In this document: piece after piece, positions 27,164 through 35,107 of the stretch | How positions within the stretch are numbered: the first letter of the stretch is position 1 | How the letters are laid out: each line of letters begins with the position of its first letter | Assembly: GCF_004769555.1 (NCBI RefSeq) | Contig: NZ_RQFY01000004.1 | Span: forward strand, 1,674,001-1,738,000 | Length of the DNA: 64,000 nt | Source: Leptospira koniambonensis | Lineage (GTDB): Bacteria; Spirochaetota; Leptospiria; Leptospirales; Leptospiraceae | Direction: 5' to 3' | The notes under the pieces: generated by a model | Database searches by the model: none | The model's input: only the letters and a program-made list of their open reading frames with translations | Told to the model about the DNA's origin: nothing | Position numbers and translations under genes: made by a program

Positions 27164-28327
27164 TTAAAGTATTTTGATTTTTTGCCAATAGGTCCAAGAT
27201 CTCAAGAACCATTCCATAGGGCCTAATAAAAAGGTCCTTCTCCAAATCAAAGAGAATGCCCCAAAAAAAGTCCAAATAGGAACAATTAAAATTAAGACAA
27301 TATAACTACCTATTTGATCGAAATATCCAAGTCCCCAGCCACAAAAGATCCAAGTGCAGACCAAAGATTCTCCTAAATAACAGGTCAAAGAAAGTTTTCC
27401 CATTGTTTCGAACCAGATACGATCAGCAAAACTTCTTCCTGAATGATAATAATTCCCAAGTAAATATACATAACAGAATGTGAGTGCGGGTGCACTAAAA
27501 GTATCCGAGATCGCATATAAAATTTTTAAAAGTACACTTTGATTTTCAGGAAGAATATGACGGGAATGTAATGTATATACCAGATTCCCTAAAATTCCCA
27601 AGAATAACATCCAAGGAAAAAGTTTTTTCAATCCAGGCTTTACTCTTTCCCAATCCGAGAAGATTGAATTTTTAGCTGCAAAAAAGCCTAAACAAAACAT
27701 GGAGAAAACAGTAGGCCATTGGTAGAATACCAAAAAAGGAATGGATAGAATTGTGTCCTTGGTTCTCTGAACATTGCTCTCCCAGAATCCTCCTAAATAT
27801 GCTTTTCTGCTTTCTTCCAGCAGACGGGGAAGATTTGCCTCTAACTGTGATTTCAATTCTACTTCTGCGAAACTCATCCCTATTCTGCAAAACACTGCTA
27901 TAACTAGGAAAAATAGAGAAAGTTTTAATAATAAGGAAGCGGATCTGTTTCTCAAAAACCAGAGAAATGCTCCTAAAATTGCATAAGAGAGAAGAATATC
28001 CCCAATGAACAAAAAGATTCCATGAAGAATTCCTAATATTCCTAAACCTAGGATTCTTCTGAAATACCTGGCTCTGGAATATGTTTCCGGATTATTCTCC
28101 AGTTGGACAAAAAATCCATAACCGAATAAGAATGAAAATAATACATAAAACTTGGATTCAAAGAAGAATGCAACAATCCAAGAGCCGATAGAATCTAGAA
28201 GAGTGGAATTTTCTCCCAAGGAAGCAACCAAATACATTGGTTTTGAAAAATAGGGCAGGTTAACTGCGAGTATTCCTAAAAGAGCAAATCCTCTTAAAAA
28301 GTCTATGAATCCTATCCTGTTTTTCAT
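27164..28327 (-). CDS. DUF418 family polytopic membrane protein
   Basis: A 387-residue inner-membrane protein with about ten hydrophobic helices. The start MKNRIGFIDFLRGFALLGILAVN is the N-terminal hallmark of YeiB/DUF418 proteins, and the C-terminal DUF418 part (TMGKLSLTCYLGESLVCTWIF and GPMEWFLRSWTY) is present. These proteins belong to the acyltransferase-3-like group of membrane proteins; no reaction is established for them. It converges with the histidine kinase gene, leaving only 5 nt between the stops. Confidence 0.88.
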   Translation of the reverse strand: MKNRIGFIDFLRGFALLGILAVNLPYFSKPMYLVASLGENSTLLDSIGSWIVAFFFESKFYVLFSFLFGYGFFVQLENNPETYSRARYFRRILGLGILGILHGIFLFIGDILLSYAILGAFLWFLRNRSASLLLKLSLFFLVIAVFCRIGMSFAEVELKSQLEANLPRLLEESRKAYLGGFWESNVQRTKDTILSIPFLVFYQWPTVFSMFCLGFFAAKNSIFSDWERVKPGLKKLFPWMLFLGILGNLVYTLHSRHILPENQSVLLKILYAISDTFSAPALTFCYVYLLGNYYHSGRSFADRIWFETMGKLSLTCYLGESLVCTWIFCGWGLGYFDQIGSYIVLILIVPIWTFFGAFSLIWRRTFLLGPMEWFLRSWTYWQKIKIL

Positions 28328-28336
28328 GTTGGTCTC

Positions 28337-29665
28337 TTAATGTTTAGGTTTCCAGTTCCAAGTGAATGCAAGTAGTATTATAGCTAATATCGCAGAAGTG
28401 AATATTATAAATATAGAATATTCCCAGCGAAACCAAGGATATGAACTCATCCATCCTAATCCTTTAGAGAGCGCTGTCCTTCCTAAATAACCGAATAGTC
28501 CTATAAATCCTGCAGCTGTCCCAACTGCTTTTTTTGAAGTAAAGTCTAGTCCAGCAACTCCGAGTAACATTACGGGAGGATAAATAAAAAATCCTACCAC
28601 ACCAAATAGTGTAAGATCCGCCCATAAATATCCAGAAGGGATCAGTAATATTCCGAATAATGCAAATAAGATCGGGAACATGCAGACCAAACTGACTAAT
28701 CCTCTTTTTCCTCCAACCTTGTCAGAATACCAACCAACAAGTAAAGTGGATCCTATACCTGCGAATTCATAAATAAGAGTGCTGATGCCTCCTTTTTCTA
28801 AACTCGCTCCCTTGGCGAATTTCAGATAGGAAGGTCCCCAATCTGTAAGGCTATATCTGACTATATATACAAAAAAGTTAGCTATTGCAAAGACCCAGAT
28901 ATACTTATTCAAAAGTACAAGATCTATAAAAATTTCCTTAAAACTAAGCTCTCTTTCTGATTCTGAAACTTTTGTAGAATCTATTTCTGTTCCTGTATAT
29001 TCTTCGATGGAAGGAAGTCCAACAGATTGAGGAGTGTCTAATAATCTGAAATATAAATAGATAGCGGTTAAAAATGAAAGGGCAGCAGGAATATAAAATG
29101 CATTTCTCCATCCGAACCAAGAAGCACTGTACGCTGCGATCACTCCTACAAGTCCGCCCCCCACATTATGCGCGATGTTCCAGATTGCGAATTTTGATCC
29201 TCTTTCTTTAACGGAGAACCAATGCCCTAAAGATCTTCCACAAGGTGGCCAGCCCATTCCTTGGAATAAACCATTTAATCCCCATAAAATTAAATGTGTT
29301 TGGTAATCAGAAGAAGCACCAAAACATATATTACAAATCCCTGTTAGAATAAGACCTAATGGCATGAAGATCTTAGGGTTACTTCTATCTGATAAAGCCC
29401 CCATTAGGAATTTTCCGATACCATAAGAGATCGCTGTGATCGCTAAAATATTTCCGATCTGTTCTTGTGAATAGGAAAGTGCTTGGCCAATTTCCTTGGA
29501 AACGACTGGGAAATTGTTCCGGACTGTGTAAAAGACAGAATATCCGAGAAAAGTGGCTTCTAAAATTCTCCAACGAAACTTTGGATAAAGAGTTTGGACT
29601 TCCGATTCGGGACGTAATGGTTTAGGTGGACTGGGTAGAATCCAAGATAATAGACCTTTTCTCAT
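28337..29665 (-). CDS. MFS transporter of the GlpT/UhpC (organophosphate:phosphate) type
   Basis: A 442-residue (ATG) or 454-residue (upstream GTG at 29701) twelve-helix transporter. It looks like the organophosphate:phosphate antiporter group: [25 protein letters not shown] in helix 1, [17 protein letters not shown] after helix 2, and [20 protein letters not shown] near residue 125 with the WPP motif that is typical of GlpT, UhpT and UhpC. It probably imports glycerol-3-phosphate or a sugar phosphate, or acts as a UhpC-like sensor. Neither start has a convincing ribosome-binding site. It is followed by the DUF418 gene 9 nt downstream. Confidence 0.88.
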   Translation of the reverse strand: MRKGLLSWILPSPPKPLRPESEVQTLYPKFRWRILEATFLGYSVFYTVRNNFPVVSKEIGQALSYSQEQIGNILAITAISYGIGKFLMGALSDRSNPKIFMPLGLILTGICNICFGASSDYQTHLILWGLNGLFQGMGWPPCGRSLGHWFSVKERGSKFAIWNIAHNVGGGLVGVIAAYSASWFGWRNAFYIPAALSFLTAIYLYFRLLDTPQSVGLPSIEEYTGTEIDSTKVSESERELSFKEIFIDLVLLNKYIWVFAIANFFVYIVRYSLTDWGPSYLKFAKGASLEKGGISTLIYEFAGIGSTLLVGWYSDKVGGKRGLVSLVCMFPILFALFGILLIPSGYLWADLTLFGVVGFFIYPPVMLLGVAGLDFTSKKAVGTAAGFIGLFGYLGRTALSKGLGWMSSYPWFRWEYSIFIIFTSAILAIILLAFTWNWKPKH

Positions 29666-29714
29666 CGATCGGGAAGAATGATCGTATATTGTCGGACGCA
29701 CAAGTAGAATTTAA

Positions 29715-30635
29715 TTAAAAATGTCTAAATCCAGATTCTTTAGGTGAATAAATTTTTCCTTCATAAGAATATCTTACCTGAGGAGATTCACCTTCTTCTA
29801 ATGCAAAAACGATCCCTATTTTTCGGATAGAGATCCCTTCCCAGGTGAAAGGTAATTCATCCGGTGATAAAAACAGAAGTTCTAATTCTTCTCCAGATGT
29901 TAAAACTCCTTCTATCCCGATTGCTTCTTTTACTCCGTTCTCAAAGGGAAGTTTGTCTAGATCTAATTCTATCCTGACTCCGGAGGATTTAGCTAATTTG
30001 AATACATCTTGTTTGAGTCCGTCTGTAAGATCCATTCCTGCATGTATTCTGTTTTTTGAATATAAGGAGCGGCTTAGGTTCAACCTTGATTTAGGTCTTA
30101 AATGTCTATCCAGGGCGATCTTTTTGGCTTCCGGAGAAAGAGAAATATGTGCTCCTTCTAATATTTTATAACCTAAAAGTGAAGCGCCTACATGACCGCT
30201 CAAGTATACATTATCCCCCGGTTTTCCACCCTTTCTATCTACAGGAGAACTTGATTTTCCTAATAGAGTTAAAGTTAAGTTTAACTCTTGTGTTCTATAA
30301 GTGTCCCCGCCGCAGAGTTCTATCTCGTAGGAGTTTAATGCCTTCTTAAATGAATCAATAAATGGTTCTAAAAATTCTTTTCGATTGCAAGAAGGAGAAA
30401 GTCCAAAATTGAAAAATGCTTTTTGAGGAGTTCCGTTAGCCGCTGCTATGTCGGATACGTTAACTTCTACCAACTTGTTGGCCAAATCTTCGGGACGACT
30501 CCAGTCCAAACGGAAATGGGTTCCTTCTACAATTGTATCTGTTGTGATTAAGTTTCCTTCTTTATCCGAATAACAGTCGTTTTCCTGTTCTTTGCCGGGA
30601 GGATATAAGGAGGAGATGAGTTCTTCTTCGTTCAA
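29715..30635 (-). CDS. thiL: thiamine-monophosphate kinase
   Basis: This 306-residue enzyme phosphorylates thiamine monophosphate to the active cofactor thiamine diphosphate with ATP. ThiL/AIR-synthase features are GDDC-like DCYSDKEGNLITTDTIVEGTHF (about residues 18-39), VNVSDIAAANGTPQKAFFNFGLS (about 58-80), ELCGGDTYR and the later MDLTDGLKQD. The first part is somewhat divergent from the canonical GDDAA. A ThDP-dependent enzyme is encoded at 55597 in the same window. The upstream intergenic region is divergent with the YceI gene. Confidence 0.93.
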   Translation of the reverse strand: MNEEELISSLYPPGKEQENDCYSDKEGNLITTDTIVEGTHFRLDWSRPEDLANKLVEVNVSDIAAANGTPQKAFFNFGLSPSCNRKEFLEPFIDSFKKALNSYEIELCGGDTYRTQELNLTLTLLGKSSSPVDRKGGKPGDNVYLSGHVGASLLGYKILEGAHISLSPEAKKIALDRHLRPKSRLNLSRSLYSKNRIHAGMDLTDGLKQDVFKLAKSSGVRIELDLDKLPFENGVKEAIGIEGVLTSGEELELLFLSPDELPFTWEGISIRKIGIVFALEEGESPQVRYSYEGKIYSPKESGFRHF

Positions 30636-30658
30636 GTGTTTTCCAATATCTAAAAATC

Positions 30659-30687
30659 TTGACTTTGTTTTATTTCAACCCTAGTAT
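30659..30687 (+). promoter_or_regulatory. leaderless-type promoter of the YceI gene
   Basis: TTGACT (30659-30664), 17-nt spacer, TAGTAT (30682-30687). With standard spacing the first transcribed base is 30694, which is the A of the ATG, so the mRNA would have no 5' leader. Confidence 0.5.
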
Positions 30688-30693
30688 AAGGTC

Positions 30694-31338
30694 ATGAAAT
30701 CACGTATAAATTCTTTTTATATATCCGCACTGATTTTTTCAGTATTCTCCCTCGCAGGAAGTTTGCAATTCAATTCGTTATCTGCAGAAGAGTCCTGCAA
30801 ATATTCTGTAACACAAGAAGCAACTGGTCTTGAATGGAAAGCTTTCAAATTTACAGAAAAAACTGGAGTGGGCGGCAAGTTTATTAAAGTAAACATTTCA
30901 GGAGCAAAATCCGCTGCTAAAATTCCCGACGCATTAAAAGGTTTAAAATTCTCAATAGATGCTCTGGACCTGGACAGCGGAAATGCAGAAAGAGATCCTA
31001 AGATCAAGGGCGCATTTTTCGGAAATCTGAAAAAGAGCGGGAAGATAGAAGGATCAGTATCTTCTGCAAAACTAGAAGCTGATGGAAAATCCGGAACTGG
31101 AGTAGTTAAACTTATATGGAACGGAGTGAGTAAAGATGTTCCTTTACAATTCACTTTAACCGGAGAAGTTTTAGAAGCAAAAGGCTCTTTAGACGTTAAT
31201 AATTGGAATGCGAGCAAGGCATTAGCTGCATTGAATACAGTATGCAGCGATCTTCATAAAAGTAAAGACGGTAAATCTGTTCTTTGGCCAGATGTAGAAA
31301 TTACGATTAAATCTACCTTAAAGAAAGATTGTAAATAG
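30694..31338 (+). CDS. YceI-like periplasmic protein
   Basis: A 214-residue secreted protein with a Sec signal peptide ending near SLSAEES (about residue 33). The mature part follows the YceI pattern: an amphipathic beta-barrel with GLEWKAFKFTEKTGVGGKF, LKFSIDALDLDSGNAERDPKIK and a late GTGVVKLIWNGVSKDVPLQFTL strand. YceI proteins bind polyisoprenoid or amide lipids in the periplasm; the ligand here is unknown. Two cysteines (about residues 36 and 191) could form a disulphide. It is transcribed alone, divergent from thiL. Confidence 0.85.
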   Translation: MKSRINSFYISALIFSVFSLAGSLQFNSLSAEESCKYSVTQEATGLEWKAFKFTEKTGVGGKFIKVNISGAKSAAKIPDALKGLKFSIDALDLDSGNAERDPKIKGAFFGNLKKSGKIEGSVSSAKLEADGKSGTGVVKLIWNGVSKDVPLQFTLTGEVLEAKGSLDVNNWNASKALAALNTVCSDLHKSKDGKSVLWPDVEITIKSTLKKDCK

Positions 31339-31343
31339 GATTT

Positions 31344-31377
31344 AAAAAGCGGAGAGTGAGTTTGTTGCCTTCTCCGC
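31344..31377 (-). terminator. rho-independent terminator of the lipoprotein array
   Basis: GCGGAGA (31349-31355) pairs with TCTCCGC (31371-31377). Read on the minus strand, the hairpin is followed by TTTTTAAA. It lies 40 nt after the stop of the last array gene at 31418. On the plus strand no T-run follows, so it serves the minus strand. Confidence 0.7.
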
Positions 31378-31417
31378 ACTCCTCTATTAGAAATTTAAAA
31401 TATTCAGTTTTTATCCT

Positions 31418-32089
31418 TCAGCCGCCTCCGCCAGAAGTGGGAACGTAACATAGGCAGAGGACTTTATGTTGCTGTGAACAAGAATAAATATCTGTAGCAA
31501 ACCAACTATCTACGGTTTTAACTAAAGTATTTCCAGCCTGTCCTAAAGAGGAGGAGGTGCCGTCGTTTCCATTTGAACAGTTGTCTGCCGCGGCACCACC
31601 GCCTCCATCTCCAAAACTCCAAAATGTTTGGTTACCTAAGCCCGCACCTTCTAGACTAATATTTAGGTCTACTGCGAATAAGTTGGAATAATCTTGCGCG
31701 ATAATTGTACCGAAAGGACCTCTGATCGGAACTCCGGTGGTAGGTAAATCCCCATACAGTGCATTCAATGAAGAAGCTGAAACAGTAGGAGTCGAAACTA
31801 AGGGAGCATATTTAGAACATTTAGAATCTATGATATTAGAAAAGAGCCGTTCTTGCTGGCAGATAGTATTTAAGCTAGAATCCAAGAATCCTGAGCCTAA
31901 AATGGATAGTTTTCCATTATAGCTCGTATTCGTAGCATACATATAAATTCCCTCGGGAGCCGTGATCAGAAGGCTTGTTAATATTGCTTGGAAACTGCAG
32001 CTTCTATCTTTGTCCGAACAGGTTTTGTCGGAAATGCAACCGTTGGATAAAACAAAAAAGATTAAAATAAGAAGAACACGATGGATCAT
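31418..32089 (-). CDS. tandem lipoprotein paralog 6 (DUF1554-like), last in array
   Basis: A 223-residue exported protein with signal peptide MIHRVLLILIFFVLSNGC and the array-specific C-x5-C-x6-C motif (CISDKTCSDKDRSC). The body shares PxGIYxYxT, YxGxLxxxGS, CxxxRLFxxxI, PxRGxxG, FWSFGDG and a closing VLCLCY with its five neighbours. The pattern resembles the leptospiral DUF1554 family, whose C-terminal half has a lectin/endostatin-like character (family assignment by memory, moderate). It alone has a Gly-rich extension after LCLCY (VPTSGGGG). Likely surface or periplasmic; function unknown. Confidence 0.75.
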   Translation of the reverse strand: MIHRVLLILIFFVLSNGCISDKTCSDKDRSCSFQAILTSLLITAPEGIYMYATNTSYNGKLSILGSGFLDSSLNTICQQERLFSNIIDSKCSKYAPLVSTPTVSASSLNALYGDLPTTGVPIRGPFGTIIAQDYSNLFAVDLNISLEGAGLGNQTFWSFGDGGGGAAADNCSNGNDGTSSSLGQAGNTLVKTVDSWFATDIYSCSQQHKVLCLCYVPTSGGGG

Positions 32090-32119
32090 CCAACCAAGGA
32101 TAAAACGGACTTAGTCAAT

Positions 32120-32125
32120 AATCAA
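32120..32125 (-). promoter_or_regulatory. -35 element of paralog 6
   Basis: TTGATT within ATTTCTTGATT; its 5' end is 36 nt from the start codon. The TTC(C)TTG context recurs before all six paralogs at nearly the same distance. Confidence 0.4.
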
Positions 32126-32184
32126 GAAATTATATCTTTGTCTGGCTTATCGTGTTTTTAGTTTGGACTAACCCGTAATCACTA

Positions 32185-32823
32185 CTAATAACAAAGACAG
32201 ATGATCGGATGAGATTCAGAACAAGCAGCTGAAGTTTCATAGAGCCAACTCGTTGCAGTTAACACAGGAGATCCTATCGCACCTGTGGCTCCCGTGTCTG
32301 TTCCGTCTGTGCAATTATAGGTATTATTATAACCCCCTCCTGCACCCGCAAATGTCCAATAGGCTTGGGATATAACTCCGGCTTGCTGGAGGCTTATTTG
32401 TATTGAGGTAAACATATTTCCCCAAGTGTTTGAGATAATGTCTCCTCTGGCTCCTCGAATCGGATAGCTTGTATTATCGGGAACACCGAAGAGTCCCGGA
32501 AAACTTGGGATGCCATTCGTAGGAGTGGAAACAAAAGGCAGAATATTGGAACAAGTTGTATTAATAGTCGTGGCAAATAAGCGGTTATTAGTGCAGATAT
32601 TAAGGAGACTCTCATCTAAACTTGAGCCATAGACCGCTAAGTTTCCTTGGTAACTCAATGCGGTGGAATAAAAATAGATCCCTTGGGGTACCGGAAGAAG
32701 ATAGAGTATATTCTCTATTACGTTACAGCTTCTATCTTTGTCAGAGCAGGATTTGTCGGAAATACAAGCTCCGTAGAATATGTTTAAAAATAAAATCGGA
32801 AGAATATAAATATAACGTAACAT
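32185..32823 (-). CDS. tandem lipoprotein paralog 5 (DUF1554-like)
   Basis: A 212-residue exported protein. The signal peptide ends at NIFYGAC, followed by C-x5-C-x6-C (CISDKSCSDKDRSC). The conserved body includes PQGIYFYST, SYQGNLAVYGSSLDESLLNICT, LPFVSTPTNG, YPIRGARGDIISNTWGNMF, FAGAGGGYNN and ESHPIICLCY. It is most similar to paralog 4 (32921), and even the flanking spacers align, so the pair looks like the most recent duplication. It should be lipid-anchored. Many conserved Cys suggest a disulphide-bonded fold. Confidence 0.78.
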   Translation of the reverse strand: MLRYIYILPILFLNIFYGACISDKSCSDKDRSCNVIENILYLLPVPQGIYFYSTALSYQGNLAVYGSSLDESLLNICTNNRLFATTINTTCSNILPFVSTPTNGIPSFPGLFGVPDNTSYPIRGARGDIISNTWGNMFTSIQISLQQAGVISQAYWTFAGAGGGYNNTYNCTDGTDTGATGAIGSPVLTATSWLYETSAACSESHPIICLCY

Positions 32824-32854
32824 TCCAAACTAAGTTAGAATGGACTCAGTTTAT

Positions 32855-32860
32855 ATACAA
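32855..32860 (-). promoter_or_regulatory. -35 element of paralog 5
   Basis: TTGTAT within AATTCTTGTAT, 37 nt from the start codon; TAACTT follows after 17 nt, putting the predicted transcript start about 2 nt before the ATG. Confidence 0.4.
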
Positions 32861-32920
32861 GAATTTATATCTTCACCTGGCCTATCATATCTTTTAATAA
32901 GGACTAGCCCTTAGTGGTTA

Positions 32921-33556
32921 TTAATAACAAAGGCAGATGATTGGATGAGATTCTGTGCATCCAGGTGCCCCAGATAAGAGCCAGTTTGTAGAATTGTCTG
33001 TAGGAGATCCAATTGCACCAGCGGCCCCGACAATTGTTCCGTCTATACAATTGTCAGCAGAATTATAAGTCCCTCCTGTATTGGCAAATGTCCAAAATGT
33101 TTGGGATGTGACTCCTGCTTGTTCTAAGGTCATAAGCAGAGAAGGAAACATATTTGTCCAAGAGTTCGCAATGATACCTCCTTTTGATCCTCTTACTGGA
33201 TAGCTAGTATTATCCGGAATACTATAGAGCGTGCCAAAATTATACATGGGACTCGTAGAAGTCGAAACTACTGGAAGAACATTTGAACAACTTGTATTTA
33301 TCATGGATGCAAATATTCGATTTGTAGTGCAGATATTATGAAGACTATCATCAAGAGTAGATCCGTATGCTGCCAAATTTCCTTGGTAGCTAGTTTGAGT
33401 TGTGTATAAATATATCCCTTGAGGAGCGGAAATTATAGAGTATATCTGTTCTTGGATGCTGCAATTTTTGTCATTATCAGAACAAACTTTTGAACTCATG
33501 CAAGCGTTTGTGGAAAGAATAAAAAAGAAGAAGGATATCTGAATAAAAAATTTCAC
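32921..33556 (-). CDS. tandem lipoprotein paralog 4 (DUF1554-like)
   Basis: A 211-residue exported protein starting with GTG (33556). The signal peptide ends at LSTNAC, with C-x5-C-x6-C as CMSSKVCSDNDKNC. Shared blocks are PQGIYLYTT, SYQGNLAAYGSTLDDSLHNICT, LPVVSTSTSP, YPVRGSKGGIIANSWTNMF, SQTFWTFANTGG and ESHPIICLCY. No usable Shine-Dalgarno sequence precedes the GTG, in line with a leaderless transcript from the TTGCAA element 34 nt away. Function unknown; probably surface or periplasmic. Confidence 0.78.
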   Translation of the reverse strand: MKFFIQISFFFFILSTNACMSSKVCSDNDKNCSIQEQIYSIISAPQGIYLYTTQTSYQGNLAAYGSTLDDSLHNICTTNRIFASMINTSCSNVLPVVSTSTSPMYNFGTLYSIPDNTSYPVRGSKGGIIANSWTNMFPSLLMTLEQAGVTSQTFWTFANTGGTYNSADNCIDGTIVGAAGAIGSPTDNSTNWLLSGAPGCTESHPIICLCY

Positions 33557-33584
33557 CGCATGATTAAAACCAAACGGTTTAGTT

Positions 33585-33590
33585 TTGCAA
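33585..33590 (-). promoter_or_regulatory. -35 element of paralog 4
   Basis: TTGCAA within ATTTCTTGCAA, 34 nt from the GTG start, with TTAATC after 17 nt. The same block, including the GTG and next codons, is duplicated upstream of paralog 2. Confidence 0.45.
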
Positions 33591-33653
33591 GAAATTTCCT
33601 AGGAAAATTTCCTATATAAACATTCTTTATGTAAGAATAAGCCTAGTTAGGAT

Positions 33654-34289
33654 TTAATAGCAGAAACATAGAATTTTTCTATATTGTTCGCAAGTCGCGA
33701 TATTAGCACCTAACCAAATATTACTTTGAGTGGTAGGATTTCCAACTTCCCCGGTATCGCCAACTGCTTTAGAAAGACCATCGATACAACTCCCCGAATA
33801 ACCTCCGCCGGCAGAGGTAAAAGTCCAGAATTCCTCATTTATGATTTCAGAATTACTTAAGGAAGTAACATCAGGTCCTATTGCTATCAGCCAGTTAAAA
33901 CTTCGAGAAACTGTATTTCCTTTCGAACCTCGAATTGTAAGATTGTCTCCGTCGAAAGCTGGAAAATTTGCGGGATATTGATCGATAGACATTAGATCAC
34001 TCGAAACTCCCGGAAGAATATTTCCGCAAGAAGAGATGATCGGTGCAAGCAGGCGATCCTTTACACAAAGATTCATGAGGCCATCGAATAAACTAGATCC
34101 GTATTTCGCAAAATCACCTTGGTAGGAATTTAATGAAGAATAAATATAAATCCCAGGGGGAGGAGCGATAAATGAATATAAAATTTCGGTAACGCTGCAG
34201 GATCTATCTTCTTTAGAACATGTGCTTTCTTTGGCACATGCACTTAATGAAAAAAATGCCAAAAGAAGAAGAGAGACAATCGATTTCAT
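33654..34289 (-). CDS. tandem lipoprotein paralog 3 (DUF1554-like), divergent
   Basis: A 211-residue exported protein with signal peptide MKSIVSLLLLAFFSLSAC and C-x5-C-x6-C (CAKESTCSKEDRSC). It is one of the more divergent copies: it keeps PPGIYIYSS, SYQGDFAKYGSSLFDGLMNLC, LPGVSSD, LTIRGSKGN, EFWTFTSAGGGYSGSCIDGLS and KILCFCY, but the middle loop (YPANFPAFDGDN) is its own. Together with paralog 2 it uses an EQYRK or NNYRK ending rather than ESHPI. Likely a cell-envelope lipoprotein; function unknown. Confidence 0.76.
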   Translation of the reverse strand: MKSIVSLLLLAFFSLSACAKESTCSKEDRSCSVTEILYSFIAPPPGIYIYSSLNSYQGDFAKYGSSLFDGLMNLCVKDRLLAPIISSCGNILPGVSSDLMSIDQYPANFPAFDGDNLTIRGSKGNTVSRSFNWLIAIGPDVTSLSNSEIINEEFWTFTSAGGGYSGSCIDGLSKAVGDTGEVGNPTTQSNIWLGANIATCEQYRKILCFCY

Positions 34290-34317
34290 ATCTGTATTCG
34301 TATCTACTTTATTTTTT

Positions 34318-34323
34318 ATACAA
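34318..34323 (-). promoter_or_regulatory. -35 element of paralog 3
   Basis: TTGTAT within ATTTCTTGTAT, 34 nt from the ATG. No Shine-Dalgarno sequence is seen between it and the start codon. Confidence 0.4.
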
Positions 34324-34358
34324 GAAATTTCCGAAAGAAATGATTAAATGGAAAAGCC

Positions 34359-34988
34359 TTAATAACAGATACAAAGTACCTTTCTGTAATTATTGCATGC
34401 ATCGTTAGTGGCACCGTACCAGATAAGAGCTGTACTATTCGGATCCCCTGTGCTTCCAAGATCGCCGTTATCAGAATTGACCCCATTGGTACAGCTTGTT
34501 GAGGGTTGGTACAATCCCCCACTTATAGTGAATGTCCAAAATTTTTCCGATATCACTCCTGCAGCACTCATCGTAAGCTTCGGATTTTCAACAAATACAT
34601 CAGTCCATGTATCAAAGAGCAGCTCACCTCTAGCACCTCTTACCGGTAAAGCTCCATTCAGGGAGAAATCTGTTTCATATGCGGAGATGGAAGTGGTATC
34701 GCTGGAAGCAAAAGGAAGAACATTGGAGCAGTTGGAAATCGTTTGCGCAAAAAATCTTGCTTCATAACAAATATTCGTCAGGCTAGACTGTAGATTCGAT
34801 CCATAAGCAGCCAAATTTCCTTGGTAATACTGTTGGGTAGAATAGAGATAAATTCCCCCGGGATCAATTGCAGAGGAAATTAGAAGTTCACTTATGTTAC
34901 AAGTTTTATCGTGATCGGAACATGTTTTATCCGTTATACATCCAAAGGATAAAAAACTAAAAAGAATAAAAAAGGTGGTAGTTCGCAT
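34359..34988 (-). CDS. tandem lipoprotein paralog 2 (DUF1554-like)
   Basis: A 209-residue exported protein. The ATG at 34988 gives the signal peptide MRTTTFFILFSFLSFGC; an upstream in-frame TTG exists at 34997. C-x5-C-x6-C reads CITDKTCSDHDKTC. Conserved parts are PGGIYLYST, YYQGNLAAYGSNLQSSLTNIC, LPFASSDTTS, LPVRGARGELLFDTWTDVF, EKFWTFTISGG and NYRKVLCICY. Its 5' leader contains a relic of another paralog start (see 35012-35038). Probable lipid-anchored envelope protein of unknown function. Confidence 0.77.
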   Translation of the reverse strand: MRTTTFFILFSFLSFGCITDKTCSDHDKTCNISELLISSAIDPGGIYLYSTQQYYQGNLAAYGSNLQSSLTNICYEARFFAQTISNCSNVLPFASSDTTSISAYETDFSLNGALPVRGARGELLFDTWTDVFVENPKLTMSAAGVISEKFWTFTISGGLYQPSTSCTNGVNSDNGDLGSTGDPNSTALIWYGATNDACNNYRKVLCICY

Positions 34989-35008
34989 AACAATCAACGT
35001 AAGCTTCT

Positions 35009-35038
35009 TTATTGGTAGGAAAATGCAAAAAATTTCAC
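35009..35038 (-). pseudogene. relic start of a paralog (nine-codon mini-ORF) in the leader of paralog 2
   Basis: Reading GTG AAA TTT TTT from 35038 gives MKFFAFSYQ and then TAA. The promoter-plus-start block (TTCTTGC...AATCA-GCGGTGAAATTTTTT) matches that of paralog 4, whose protein starts MKFFIQ. The -35 element (35068-35073, TTGCCA) is 35 nt from this GTG but 85 nt from the real ATG. It is either a decayed start or a small upstream ORF. Confidence 0.5.
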
Positions 35039-35067
35039 CGCCTGATTAAAAACGAAACGTATCTGTT

Positions 35068-35073
35068 TGGCAA
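35068..35073 (-). promoter_or_regulatory. -35 element of paralog 2 / relic start
   Basis: TTGCCA within ACTTCTTGCCA. The distance fits the relic GTG at 35038 and not the current ATG at 34988, so the present gene should have a leader of about 50 nt. Confidence 0.4.
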
Positions 35074-35107
35074 GAAGTAATTTACAAGCTTGGCTATGCT
35101 GTAACAA

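Noticed and set aside
30717..31217. 166-codon antisense frame inside the YceI gene
   Set aside because: The sense frame has a signal peptide and YceI pattern; the antisense frame has neither.
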